Part shown: in pieces, positions 34,210 through 44,411 of the stretch
Numbering within the stretch: position 1 is the first letter of the stretch
How the letters are laid out: the number at the start of each line of letters is the position of its first letter
DNA from: Artemisia argyi
Taxonomy: Eukaryota > Streptophyta > Magnoliopsida > Asterales > Asteraceae
Direction: 5' to 3'
Length of the DNA: 64,000 nt
Assembly: GCA_030686995.1 (NCBI GenBank)
Contig: CM060696.1
Span: 12,809,987-12,873,986 of the forward strand
Translations under genes and position numbers: made by a program
The notes under the pieces: generated by a model
Databases searched by the model: none
Seen by the model: only the letters and a program-made list of their open reading frames with translations
What the model was told of the DNA's origin: nothing

Positions 34210-34937
34210 TGAAGATCTCTGCTCTTATAAGATCTTCATTATCTGGTCATAACAAAGAGGAAGCACCTAATATCTTGGAGTCTAATCTAGTGCAACTGTA
34301 CCTTAGTAGTCCTTGTAGCTTGCTAGATGATGGGAAATTAGCAGTTGCATTGGATGAAAAGGATGTTCATATTGGATATAAGATGTACCATAAAGTAGGG
34401 CTCTCATTTGTAAAGGGTATATGGCCTAGGAGGGGAGTGTAAGTACTATAGAATTGAGAGTGGTGAAAGATGACACTTCATGGTCCATACTTTACACTCC
34501 CACAGGAGGAAAGGTTAGTCATCATGGAGGGTGTGTGTTCCCAAGCAACTGAAGCCTTCCATTGAGAGGGAAATGTAGGTTGTTTTGGTAGAGCCCCCCC
34601 CCCCCCCCCCCATGGATGGGTTATGGGTGCCTAGTGATGCCATCCACCATTTCCATCTTGTCTACTGTGGTGGCAGGTTGAGTGGAATTATGGAATGGTG
34701 TGGTGGAAATGTAGCTAGATGGTAGTGCATAATAAAGGTGAATTTGGTGCAAGAGTTATGAGTTGCTGTATACTCTGTTTTGGATTGGAATATTGGATAG
34801 CTTGATAGTATAGTTTCTGGTTTGCTGGTATGTTTCTTATATTTCATAGATTCTGGGTATTGTCCAAATCTATACTATACTTATGATGTAAATCTTTTTT
34901 GAGATGATAATATAATTCATCTTTGCACAAAAAAAAA
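34210..34937 (+). mobile_element. L1-a 3' UTR and A tail
   Basis: Continues L1-a after the duplicated GCATA. No ORF beyond short frames; includes a C17-like run at about 34585-34602 and a terminal A tract at about 34929-34937. L1-b has a 3' UTR of similar length, which supports this reading. Confidence 0.65.
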
Positions 34938-34945
34938 GAGTGTAC

Positions 34946-35226
34946 CTCCGAAAGAGAAGGAATTCTAAGTATCCAAAATAAAACAGAAACCTTATCCTGA
35001 AACATCTGTTTTTCTTGAGTAGTTAACTCCCCAAAAGAAATAATATGCACATTTTTCAAGTTCTTGAATTCATTTCCTAGCTGCTCATCATCACACCAAC
35101 ATACGAGACCGAAGGATTGATTCAACGAAACCCATTCATCTTGCATAGTTGGAGGGATCATCATTGCCTTTGCCCCCATACTTTTCTTCAAGTAGTCAAT
35201 ATCATCATAACTCAAAACCTCCAAGT
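34946..35226 (-). pseudogene. NOV: NOV-like exon D
   Basis: Minus-strand exon from acceptor TTAG| at 35227 to donor GAG|GTACAC at 34945. Reads LEVLSYDDIDYLKKSMGAKA, then WVSLNQSFGLVCWCDDEQLG, EFKNLKNVHIISFGELT and IPSLSE. The next codons of the family (VVTRDAIYYG) are found at 17405, on the far side of the giant intron, and the phase-0 junction fits. This exon itself has no stop or frameshift. Confidence 0.9.
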
Positions 35227-35863
35227 CTAATTCAACACTCCATTTTTAAAAAACTTGGAAAACCTATGACATGAAATAAAACAATCATTGAGGAAGATTT
35301 CAACCCATTAATATGAAAATAGGTTGAAGAGGTGGCAAAGTTACCATTTACTTATGATTGAGTTGATTTGGGTTGTACTTTATCTTAAATAATCAAACAA
35401 GTGGCGCAAACTCTATTTTTGAAACAGTAATGCATACAACCACCTGGCTAATTTTTGTTTCAGTTCTCAAAAAACTGTTGTACTGCCTTAAAAAGTATAC
35501 CAAGACAAATAATTGTTTCCGGGTCAACCCAAACCGATCATGTTGCCACCTCTAATTTTATTACTAAACATATTAGATGGTAAAATTAAAATATTAGCTA
35601 ACTGGAAGTGGGAAGTGGGAAGTGGGAACCAGTGCCAAAGTCAATGAAGACTATAATTTTAACCTATAGCCTCCTAATTACTTTTTTCCAATTAAAAGGC
35701 CCATTAGTCTTATGAAAGTCTTAACTGATTTAATATACCAATTACGTACGAAACTCATAAGAAGAACCCCAGCCCGTTCGACATGTTTCCAAAGGCATAT
35801 ATTCATGCAACAATTAGTATATGGCTACATGCATAACAAGTACAAAGATATGGTTTTACTCAC
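35227..35863 (-). other. NOV intron
   Basis: 637 bp between donor CCA|GTGAGT (35863) and an acceptor TTAG (35227). Contains a (GGAAGTG)3 run near 35605. No gene. Confidence 0.65.
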
Positions 35864-36027
35864 TGGTTTAACTGCTTGTGATGGCGAACTCCGCAAACTC
35901 CCTGTTGATAAACTTTGTATCAAAGACGGAAGATGGATACACAGAGGAGGATTCTCAGCTACTCCTAACTCATTCACGAAGAAATCATGGAGGCCAGGAT
36001 AAGCATTGCATAACATATTGTTGAATG
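35864..36027 (-). pseudogene. NOV: NOV-like exon C, 3' part (beyond the LINE)
   Basis: Minus strand: NMLCNAYPGLHDFFVNELGV, AENPPL, LPSLIQSLSTGSLRSSPSQA, then donor GTGAGT. The start of this part lies in the duplicated target sequence of L1-b, and the reading joins in frame to the part on the other side of the LINE. Confidence 0.85.
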
Positions 36028-37710
36028 ATTTGATAGTTGGATGTAGAAATCACTATTGAGTTTAAGAGGGAAATTCAGAGATAATGTTTGTACCATGATT
36101 GGTAATGGAGAAAAGGCATCTTTGTGGCATGATAAATGGTGTGAGATTGGGCCTTTAAGCAGAATCATTAGCAAAAGGAGTCTGTATGAGGCTAGAATGC
36201 AGGATAATATGAAGGTGTCTGAGATGATTGTGGATAATAAATGGAAATGGCCATAGGAATGGGAAGTACTATCTCCTATTCTGAATACTATTAAAGTTCC
36301 ACAGTTTGAGCATGGGAAGAATGATGTGGCAAAATGGAAAACAAAAGATGGGAAATTTGTTGATTTTTCTGTCAAAAAGGAATGGGAAGTGGTACAGGAA
36401 GAATTGCCAAAGGTATCATGGAGTAAAGTTGTATGGTTCTCTCAATGCTACCCCAGATATGCATTTATTTCGTGGATGGTAATTAGATGGAGGCTGCAAA
36501 CTCAGGACAAGATTTCTAGATGGGATCCTAATTCCAACATTAATTGTCCTTTATGCAGTAGAGTAAGTGATTCACACAGTCACTTTTTCGTTGAATGTGA
36601 ATTTTCATCTAAGATATGGAAGTTAATGATGGAAAGAATGCAGATAAAAGACTTGAATGATAAATGGGCTGACTTTGTGGAATACTATGCAAGTAAACCA
36701 TGTTCTAACTCAATATGGAGAGTGGTGAGAAGAATAGTCTTGGCAACTGCTGTATACTATATTTGGAAGGAAAGGAATTCAAGATTGTTTGCTGGAGAGG
36801 AAAACAATTATGAAGTGGTGGTAAAGATGATGTTGGATATTATTAAGACTTAATTGATGTGTTTGAAAGTAAAGAAATCTACCACTGTGAAGAATGTTGC
36901 TGACATATGGGAAGTTGAGCTAAACTATGCAGAACAAGATTGATTTGTTGATAAGGGATGTTTGGCACAACAGTACTAATGAATGTTGTTGGATGATTAG
37001 ATGTCCTTGTATCTTGATTCTGGGAACCTTTCTACATTTGAACATAAAGTAGGTTTCCTGACATGTAGGAACCTTTCTACATATAATGGATGTTGGGAAA
37101 TCATTATGATGAAGAATGATTTTGTGTAGTTAAAGGCACACCCTAAATCATAAAGTAGGTTTCCTGATAGTATCTTGGTGGAATGCAAGCCTGATGACAG
37201 AATGGGGATTGTATATCAGGAAATGTAGTCAAGGTGGGATGACTCCTTGGGTAAACTCTTTACATTTAAGTGATGCCAGTTTATCTAGAAATGTAGCTTG
37301 GTGTTTTTAGCCACAATGGATAAGAAGTTTTTCTCTCTGTATGGTGATGCCTCTTACAAGAGCCTCTGTGGTTTGGGTATGGGCTACTCATGCCACATGT
37401 AGGGTGTTTGTAAGGGGAAATGTAGCCATTGCAGTAGAGATTTCTTCATGGTTGCCTAGGTAGATGCTTCATCTTCATAAACACCCTAGAAGAATGGTGA
37501 ATATAATTGTTTCATGTATTGTTGGTAATGTTGGTTTGCTACTTTGTGATAGCCAAATGGGATTGTCCATTTTAGCTAGTGAATTGTAAGCTGTTAAAGC
37601 TCTGTGTTGTTTTAATAAATATTCACCATTTCACAAAAGAAAAAAAAAAGAAAAAAAAAAGGAAAAAAAAAGAAAAAACAAAAAACAAAAACAAAAACAA
37701 AAACAAAAAA
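36028..37710 (+). mobile_element. LINE-1 (L1-b), 5'-truncated, with target duplication
   Basis: 1683 bp ending in an A-rich tail with CAAAAA repeats (37638-37710). Flanked by a 16-bp duplication AACATATTG(T/C)TGAATG at 36012-36027 and 37711-37726 with one mismatch. Only the end of ORF2 is present. It interrupts NOV exon C in antisense orientation. Confidence 0.9.
36056..36853 (+). pseudogene. L1-b ORF2 3' end (zf-RVT)
   Basis: Two frames: 36056-36256 reads GKFRDNVCTMIGNGEKASLW, then a TAG at 36254-36256, then 36326-36853 reads MAKWKTKDGKFVDFSVKKEW, CYPRYAFISWMVIRWRLQTQ, NCPLCSRVSDSHSHFFVECE (the C-x2-C..H-x3-4-C zinc motif) and LATAVYYIWKERNSRLF. RT and endonuclease are missing. 3' UTR 36854-37637 follows. 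Confidence 0.85.
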
Positions 37711-37726
37711 AACATATTGCTGAATG

Positions 37727-37958
37727 GACGATGAGTCATACTTTTGTCAAACTAACCTTGTTCCATTAAAGAAATGATATGATCATGCCAATATACTTCA
37801 TTTGGAGATAAGAATAAACCAACCACGACTTCATTGTGAGAGCATACGAGTGAGGGATAAATATGAAAACTTGAGAGTGCAAATTCTCAACAATCTTTTG
37901 CTTTGAGATGCTCATCTCTTTCCATATATATGTGTAGAGCTTGGACATTTGGGATATG
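37727..37958 (-). pseudogene. NOV: NOV-like exon C, 5' part, frameshifted
   Basis: From acceptor TGCCAG| at 37959: SISQMSKLYTYIWKEMSISK, QKIVENLHSQVFIFIPHS. A 1-bp shift near 37825 moves the family reading to NEVVVGLFLSPNEVYWHDHI, then EQG and a TAG (37752-37754), then MTHRPFSN leading into the duplicated L1-b target. A GT donor-like AAG|GTTAGT lies here, but the reading continues in the same frame as the part beyond the LINE, so I treat it as exon. Confidence 0.8.
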
Positions 37959-38063
37959 CTGGCAGATTTAGATTCCATTAACAGTTAATACGCAAGCCAA
38001 AAATACAAGGAAAGAAAACTAAAAGAAAAATCGGACACACAAACAAATTTGAAATAGTAATAC

Positions 38064-38176
38064 CTGGCCCGGAAAGATTTCTTAGATCTTCTCCAAACAT
38101 CGAGAAGTGATAAAGCGTCATCAAGAGTGATTGTATTCTTCAAGCCAATATTGTTTACGAACTTCACATTGTTAAC
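38064..38176 (-). pseudogene. NOV: NOV-like exon B
   Basis: Reads VNNVKFVNNIGLKNTITLDD, ALSLLDVWRRSKKSFRA, with acceptor AAAGAG| at 38177 and donor CCAG|GTATTA at 38063. Split codon AG|C (Ser) joins it correctly to exon C. Flanking introns are 87 and 105 bp. No lesion seen in this exon. Confidence 0.85.
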
Positions 38177-38263
38177 CTCTTTAACAACAAACAAAATCGG
38201 ATTGGATATTAGTTCTGCAGAGTTATCAGTATGCCTACAAAATTAAAATCTAAAATTGCTAAC

Positions 38264-38703
38264 CTTTGAAACAACATATGGTACATTGTCACTAAGAACT
38301 TCTCGCACCAGTTCACAGTCATAGAACAGATCCTTTGGAAAGTGAAGTTGAGTATCCTTATTAGAAACCAACCATTGAACGCCATTGAGGATTTTTACAA
38401 CATAAGAGGTAAAAGGCTTGCTACAAAAATTACTGTCCCACAGTTGATTAAGCACCTTCAATAGGTAATTACTCTTCTCCTTATCGCCATTTGAGGAAAC
38501 ATGTGGCAACAAATGCGTTAACTTTTGAGAATCGTAGACACCTTCTTTAACTTCATCTATTAAATCGGATGCACCCAATTTGCACAAGAATTTTCTCCAT
38601 TTCTGTGATTCTTTAGATAAGGATTTGCAAACCGGGGGCTCCAGATGTTTGGCATCAATCTCAAACAATTTCATACCAGTCCCACTAACCAGCTTGCTAA
38701 TAT
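38264..38703 (-). pseudogene. NOV: NOV-like exon A, 5' end lost to an RTE element
   Basis: Reads ISKLVSGTGMKLFEIDAKHL, SQKWRKFLCKLGASDLIDEV, LLKVLNQLWDSNFC, VKILNGVQWLVSNKD, DCELVREVLSDNVPYVVSK and donor AAG|GTTAGC at 38263. The frame is open upstream of the first Met to the junction with the RTE tail, so the true exon starts earlier and is interrupted. Confidence 0.85.
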
Positions 38704-39330
38704 CGAATACAACAACAAAAACAAACCCAATCCCGCCGGGGCAGGGTATAGGGGAGGTAGAATGTAGACAGATCCTACCCCTACCCTAGGATAAACTTGG
38801 TAGTTGGGAGACTGCTTCCAATGAGACCTCCAGCAAGTGCAAGTGTGCGGGTGAGAGAGCAAAAGAGATATAGACCACATAATCAAAAGCAGGCAAGAAG
38901 CATGCACAACAAGCAAACACGCAAGAAGTATGCATAACAAGTAAACACGCAAACAGAGAAGAAGCAAGAAAAGGGAACCTAAGAAAGGCAGAGGGGCAAG
39001 GGGGCATGGACAAAAGCACAGGCAAGGAAGCACAAACACAGAAGGGTAAACAAAAACGCAAACAAAAAAAATAAACCAGCACCAAGAGAAGGCTAACCTA
39101 GGGGCACAACACAAAGCAAGACGAAGCATAAAAGGTGAAAAGCAAACACAAACGCAAACAAAACAAAGAAACAAGCACCAAGGGAAGGCAAACCTAGGGG
39201 AGCAGCACACAGAAAAGCAGAGCAACGCACGGGGCCTAAAGCTAAGGCAAAGCAAAAACGGGGCGCCAAAAACCCAAAACGCAAGCCTAAACACCAAAAC
39301 TACCTAAACCCACGAAACACCTAGCCTGAG

Positions 39331-40783
39331 CTACCCGCACATCCTATTTCTATCTCTCCACACCTTCCTATCTGAGGTCATGTCCTCAGACAAGAGAAGC
39401 TCCTTCATGTCAAGCTTAAGTCTATCCTCCCACCTGAGTTTGGGTCTGCCCCTCCTTCTCACCCCATCTACTACTAGCGCTTCGACTCTCTTTATCGGTG
39501 TTGATTGTGGCCTTCTCCTAACATGTCCGAACCACCTAAATCTTCCTTCTATCATCTTCGAAATAATAGTCTCGATCTCAAGTATAGCTCTGGAAACTTC
39601 ATTCGGAATCATGCCAAGCATGGTCTTACCGCAAGTCCACCTTAGCATTCTCAGTTCCGCCACCTTGACCATGTTAGCATGTGCCTTGGTGATAGGCCAA
39701 CACTCACACCCGTACAACATAGCCGGTCTAATCGCCACCTTATAAATTTTTCTCTTTAGCTTTAAGGGGACGTTCTTGTCATATAGGACTCCCGACGCTG
39801 CTCTCCATCTCGCCCAACCAACTCCAATCCGGTGGGTTATGTCCTCATCTATCCTCCCTGATTTATGGATCATCGATCCCAAATATTGAAAAGAACCATT
39901 GGGTGGTAGGATCTTGTCACCGATACGAATATCCATTCCTTCATGGTGTCCTGACTCGATCCTACCAAAACATATCTCAAGTATTCGGTCTTCTCTCTAC
40001 TCACCCGAAGGCCATTGTCTTCCAAAGTCATCCTCTAGTGCTTAAGTTGCTATTTAACCCTTCTGCCAATTCTATCACCAACACAATGTCATTTGCGAAA
40101 ATCAGACTCCACGGGATACCCTCTTGAGTCCCTCAAGATAGCTCATCGAGGATCAATGCGAAGAGGTAAGGACTAATGGCAGATCCCTGGTGGAGCCCAA
40201 CCTCCACAGGGAAAAACTTTGAGATCCTCAGCGTGGACCTTACACGAGTCTTAGCCCCCTCGTACATATCCTTAATGACTCTCACGTATCTCCTTGGGGT
40301 TCCTTTATTAATTAGAGTTCTCCAAATTAACTCACGAGGAACACTATCATAAGCCTTTTCAAGGTCCATGAATGCCAAATGCAAGTCCTTTTGTCTCTCT
40401 CTATACTTCTCCATAAGACTTCTAAGAAGGTGAATAGCCTCAATCGAAGACCTTCCTGGCATAAAACCAAAATGGTTTTCAAACACCCTCATCTCCCTTG
40501 TCAACCTTCTCTCAATAACTCTCTCCCACAACTTCATGGAGTGGCTAAGTAGCTTAATGCCCCTATAGTTGCTACACTCTTGTACATCCCCCTTGTTCTT
40601 GTAGATGGGGATGACTTCACTGAGTCTCCATTCTTCTGGCATCCTAGTACCGGATAAAATCTTATTGAAGAGGTAAGTCAGCCATTCTACCCCCTCATCA
40701 CCCATACACCTCCAAGCTTTTATGGGGATTTGGTCTGGCCCTACTGCTTTATTTCTTCCCATCTTCCTTAGTGCAACATTCAC
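39331..40783 (-). pseudogene. RTE reverse transcriptase, catalytic FADD changed to FAND
   Basis: 40783-40133 reads [56 protein letters not shown] and [15 protein letters not shown]. The next motif, in a shifted frame, is LIFANDIVLV at 40088-40099 (FAND) where RTs have FADD, so one catalytic aspartate is lost. 39936-39331 reads FQYLGSMIHKSGRIDEDITH, YGCECWPITKAHANMVKVAE, LRMLRWTCGKTM and RFRWFGHVRRRP, the conserved C-terminal region of plant RTE elements. Inactive because of this change, the frameshifts and 5' truncation. Confidence 0.85.
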
Positions 40784-41384
40784 CTCTGGTTGGCTAATCC
40801 TCGAATAGTAGCACTCTAGTCGTTGACTAGGGTTCTCTTCTTCCCCGCTTCCTTCAACGCTCCCTTCGTTGTAAAGAGAGGAAAAATACTCTCCCCATCT
40901 TTTCCTAATATCCTCTTCGCTTACAATGGTCCGACCTCCTTCATCTTTGATATATTTTATGTTACCTAAATCCCTCCTTCTTCTCTCTCAGGCTTTAGTA
41001 ATCCTAAAAATATCGTTAACCCCTCATTTGAGTCCATTTCTTATACAAATCTTCGTACGCTTTGTCCTTCGCCTGGGCTACATCCTTTTTCGCTTCTATT
41101 TTAGCTACTTTATACCTCTCTTCTGCGGCAGTCAAGTCAGCTCGGTGGCCCTCTCAGCACAAAAGAAGTTCTCTGAACCTAGCTTGTTTCACTTCAACTT
41201 TAGATTGCACTTCCTCGCTAAACCACCATGATTCTCTGTTATACGGCTGGTTTCTCGCTGCCCTTCTAGTCACCCCAATGGAAACCTTGGCGGCGTCTCT
41301 AATGATGTCGGAAAGTGTGTTCCACATCTGTTCCGCATCTCTAGCAGTCAGGTCCTCCGACCTTGAAGAAAGTCCCTCCGAAAC

Positions 41385-42807
41385 TGATGCGTAGGGATTG
41401 CACCAGGCTTTACCTCTCGAGGGATCTCGAGAAGCTTACAACCCCCACCAGGCAGTGTACCTGATCGATGTAGTATAGTATAATGACAAGTACCGGGGGA
41501 TTGATCGTTCAGCTAGGAATAGTGTCGCTAGGATTAGAAAACCTAAAGACTAGGTCTAGAGATGAGGGATGATTCTTTTTGTATTTTTTATATTTTTATG
41601 AAAGCAAGTAAAAATCTCGGGTTTGAAGGATTTGGGCGGAATTAGTTGCTAATCAACTAACCCAATACTAAGATGCAATCAAAATAAAATACTAAAAATG
41701 AAAATGAAACTAAATTAAACTAGAGTTGTGAGCAATATGTGGAAGAATTGTGTTTACTTAGATTTCACTACTCCCTAGATATCTTTTACACGTTAATTAC
41801 TTGTTATAGTTGCGTGGATGACGGATTTTATTCCTTAATACCATTCATGGGGTGGCGTACTTACTTCCCCAATCCTATGAGCGCCTACTTCACTCCTATG
41901 TCGAGCTGGCTAAGAAGCTCCTAACATGGGATCACTAGAATTTGCTCATGCATTAAATACAACCAATAAAACCTAGTACACATCGGTTCATGTTTCCTAA
42001 GAGGTTCAAGCATGTTACACAATGGAGATCTGCCAGTTTTCTTAAGCCTAACATTGAAATCATTCATCCAATACAACCATAAACAAGTAATCAACACATA
42101 ATTAACATCTAGGTTTCATTAGATCTAAGCAAACACAAGATAGATCTAGCCTAGCATGTTGGAATCAAGACAAGTAAAAGATATATTCAAACAACACATA
42201 GACATATTGAATGAATTAAGAGAAGACTTATCTTAATTGAACATGAAAGGATTCAAGGGGTGAAAACCCTTGGAAACACTGTAAAATATGACCTAGGGTT
42301 TACAAAGTTCGGCCCTAGTTTTCTCCACACAAGTTCCTCCTCTTTATGAATGAAAAATAGAAAACTATATATAGATTTTGATAGGTGACGGCGTCAAGAA
42401 CAAATGTCTGACACCGTCATCTCGCCGCCAAATAGTTTCTCGGACTGTCTAGATCTGGGTTTGACGCCGTCATGTATTCCCCTTGTGCAGGCCGTCACCA
42501 AATTAACTCTTGACGCCCTTGTTGTGACGCCTTCAGGTTTGCACTGGGTCGTCATGGATTTTACTCTTGACGCCGTCAGGATCTTCCTCTTGACACCGTC
42601 AGAAACTGTTCTCAGCTTGGAAAATCAAGACTTTGCCGTTTTCTTCACTTTTATGCTCCAAAAACGTCCGAATTGCTTCCTTTTCCAGAATTCACTCCCA
42701 AAGTACCTAAAATCACAAAAGGAACGATTTAGGTCAATATTTGATCAAATAAATTCAATTCCGGGCTTAAATGACCCCCTAAAAGTGGTTCATTTTTCGC
42801 CTCATCA
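41385..42807 (-). repeat. Solo LTR of the pol-less Gypsy family (A1 type)
   Basis: 1423 bp matching 20371-21791 on the opposite strand, from TGATGAGGCG (at 42807) to ACGCATCA (at 41385). Flanked by the perfect 5-bp duplication GAAAC at 41380-41384 and 42808-42812, within the RTE endonuclease/RT linker. Solo LTRs form by recombination between the two LTRs of a full element. Confidence 0.95.
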
Positions 42808-43400
42808 GAAACTCTCACTCGACACGACTCAGCCACCTCACTATTCAGATTCTTCCATAGAATCCTCGACAACCCTGCCACTCCCTGGTCGTTGTCTCTC
42901 GAAAAGTGTATCCAATGCTAGAAATTTGTGTTGGGATAAGCATGTCTTGCCTGGGAAAACCCTTCAGTCCCTACATGCTCTAAGATCCCTTCTTCACACC
43001 AGCAAAAAGTCAGTCTGGGTGTTGTTCCCCCCACTCCGAAAGGTGATCAAGTGGACATCTCTCTTTTTGAAGAAAGAGTTCACTATAACTATGTCGTGCG
43101 CGGTAGCGAACTCTAAAATTGAGCGACCTTCGTCATTCCTAACTCCAAAGCCAAACCTTCCGTGGACCCCCGAGTAGCCGTCCACTACAGCTCCTATATG
43201 TCCGTTCAAGTCGCCTCCTATAATCAACCGTTAATCCGACGGGCACTCCTTCACTAGCTCATCGAGGGAGTCCCAAAAGTTCTTCTTCTCTACTTCATTT
43301 CAGCCCACCTAAGGCGCGTATGCGCTGATCACAGTAACGGTCTCCCCATCAATAACCACGCTAATCGTCATGATCACGTTAACATGGAAAAAGAAGCATT
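42808..43400 (-). pseudogene. RTE endonuclease fragment
   Basis: Minus strand: TVTVISAYAP, NFWDSLDELVKECPSD, LIIGGDLNGHIGAVVDGYSG (GGDxNGHIG is the APE-type catalytic motif), GFGVRNDEGRSILEFATAHD. In-frame stops after SAYAP and after KECPSD show decay. It ends at the solo LTR. Confidence 0.85.
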
Positions 43401-43933
43401 TAACAAAATTTCCCCAAATTAGTTAGTATAGATATATACCATTGGGGGATCTCCAATCGTCACGACCAAGGGTCTGTTTGATGTCTACATAAAATGTGTT
43501 GAGCAAGCTTAATCCATTCCGAAAACACCTATTTCAGCAATAAATCATGATGAAAAGTCCTTGATGGGTCTGGATCTGGTGGAGGACGCTTCACTGAAGT
43601 GATCATATAGAAGTAGACACACTTCATTGTAGAATGAAACAAGTATGTTTTAAATTTCAAAACTCAAAACAGATCCAAACAGTTTGTAACACTTCTTTAA
43701 AAAGACATAACATAAAGCTGAACTTGTAACAACAAAAATCAACATGGCGATACCTTGGCGTAAAAGGGAGGCTATTTTTCTCTCGTTTGAGAGTGGTAGA
43801 AGTGATTGCATTTTTAGGGTTAATGTATGAGCAGTAATTTATAGAGGTATGTAACTAAATCATGGTAACTTGTTGCACTAGTTGGTTAGCTTTCTTTGCC
43901 TCTTTTGTTCAACATTGGGTTGGTTGGACATTA
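43401..43933. other. Unassigned DNA and start of the 1.2-kb repeat family
   Basis: 43401-43770 shows no feature I can support. From about 43775 the sequence (GTATGAGCAGTAATTTATAGAG, then CATGGTAACTTGTTGCACTAG) matches the repeats at 45785 and 47030, so this is a partial first copy. Confidence 0.5.
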
Positions 43934-44172
43934 CTCCCGTCATCCCAAAATTATTGTCTCATTTTGACTTTTTCAGTCTTTATTTTTTAACTTTGACCTT
44001 AAGTATTTTTATTTATAATACTCATGCAAAATATATGAATGGATTGAGTTTTAAATGTATTTTCATGGTTTTCATCAAGTATTGTATAATAAAAGCAAAA
44101 TATTTATAGTCAAAGTTGAGAAAAAAAGACAAAAAAAATCAAAGTGGGACAATAATTTTAGGACGGAGGGAG
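43934..44172. mobile_element. Stowaway-type MITE
   Basis: 239 bp with ends CTCCCGTCATCCCAAAATTA and, inverted, CTCCCTCCGTCCTAAAATTA, flanked by TA on both sides (43932-43933 and 44173-44174). CTCCCTCCGTCCC ends with TA duplication are the Tc1/Mariner (Stowaway) signature. It interrupts the partial 1.2-kb repeat. No coding sequence. Confidence 0.9.
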
Positions 44173-44390
44173 TAATATATTGATTGAAATGGAAATTACA
44201 GTTGGTGGTATATTAATGCATCGAGTTTCTACTTTTATATGGTGGTTGGGTGTGGTTGGAATTGTGTTTAAAATACATTGAAGATAAAGACATTAATATG
44301 GTGGTTGGGTGTGGTTGGAATTTGAAATGTATGACTAGAAATATTTCTCATTCTTTTATTTTTATTTTCTTTTCTCACTATATCTCTACT

Positions 44391-44411
44391 GGGGGTGGGG
44401 GGGGGGGGGGG
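44391..44411. repeat. Poly(G) run with one T
   Basis: GGGGGTGGGG followed by eleven G, directly at the left edge of the duplicated 3.65-kb unit. Confidence 0.85.

Larger units (their letters stand above)
17701..34937 (+). mobile_element. LINE-1 (L1-a), 5'-truncated, interrupted by two LTR elements
   Basis: The plus strand starts inside the APE endonuclease (about 17701), runs through RT to 20370, resumes at 26860 after the first LTR element and its TSD, is interrupted again at 27367-34209, and ends in a short A tract at about 34929-34937. Removing the nested DNA leaves roughly 3.9 kb. It sits in the NOV intron in antisense orientation, 8 bp from the splice donor. I could not find a convincing target duplication; AAGAG occurs near both ends but is too short. 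Confidence 0.85.
16089..38703 (-). pseudogene. NOV: NO VEIN (NOV)-like gene, whole disrupted locus
   Basis: Minus-strand exons at 38264-38703, 38064-38176, 37727-37958 continuing at 35864-36027, 34946-35226 and 16089-17405 line up in the correct order with the C-terminal half of plant NO VEIN-like proteins: the PYVVSK/LDDAL/VWRRS segment, ISQMSKLYTYIWKEM, NAYPGLHDFFVNELGV, the WVSLNQSFGLVCWCDDE block, TRDAIYYG, and the terminal DUF3883 domain (GLPYDIVIEG, EYIEVKATR). NOV proteins are large plant nuclear proteins; in Arabidopsis NOV is needed for leaf vascular development and auxin-related patterning. This copy has at least three frameshifts, in-frame stops, a LINE inside one exon, a MITE in the last exon, and an RTE LINE at the first visible exon. 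The N-terminal part is not seen in the window. Introns at 38177-38263, 37959-38063, 35227-35863 and 17406-34945 have GT..AG borders. Confidence 0.85.
38704..43400 (-). mobile_element. RTE-type LINE, 5'-truncated, interrupted by a solo LTR
   Basis: The minus strand starts in the endonuclease (about 43400, TISVVIDGETVTVISAYAP), is interrupted by the solo LTR (41385-42807), continues through RT (40783-40133) and the C-terminal region (39936-39331), then a 600-bp 3' region ending in a (TTG)n-like tail TTTTTGTTGTTGTA at 38704-38725. Net length about 3.3 kb. The 5' start is approximate. It lies at the NOV exon A boundary in the same orientation as the gene. No target duplication found. Confidence 0.85.

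Noticed and set aside
17701..34942. AAGAG as target duplication of L1-a
   Set aside because: Only five bases and partly within the A tail; not distinguishable from chance.
37747..37760. AAG|GTTAGT as an intron donor in NOV exon C
   Set aside because: The reading continues in the same frame (through one TAG) to RPFSN and joins the piece beyond the LINE; the intron model gives the wrong phase.
38235..38263. 29-nt intron ending TTTTGTAG in the NOV gene
   Set aside because: Too short for a plant intron; the 87-bp version ending AAAGAG restores the expected alignment SK|VNNVKF.
1687..38703. A functional cluster of auxin or vein-patterning genes (ARF, FORKED-like, NOV)
   Set aside because: All three are broken fragments, separated by unrelated transposons; shared theme is probably coincidence.
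38671..39297. 208-codon minus-strand ORF rich in Phe, Cys and Leu
   Set aside because: Falls in the 3' region of the RTE element and is low-complexity (alternating CAAACGCAAAC-type sequence on the plus strand); no domain.
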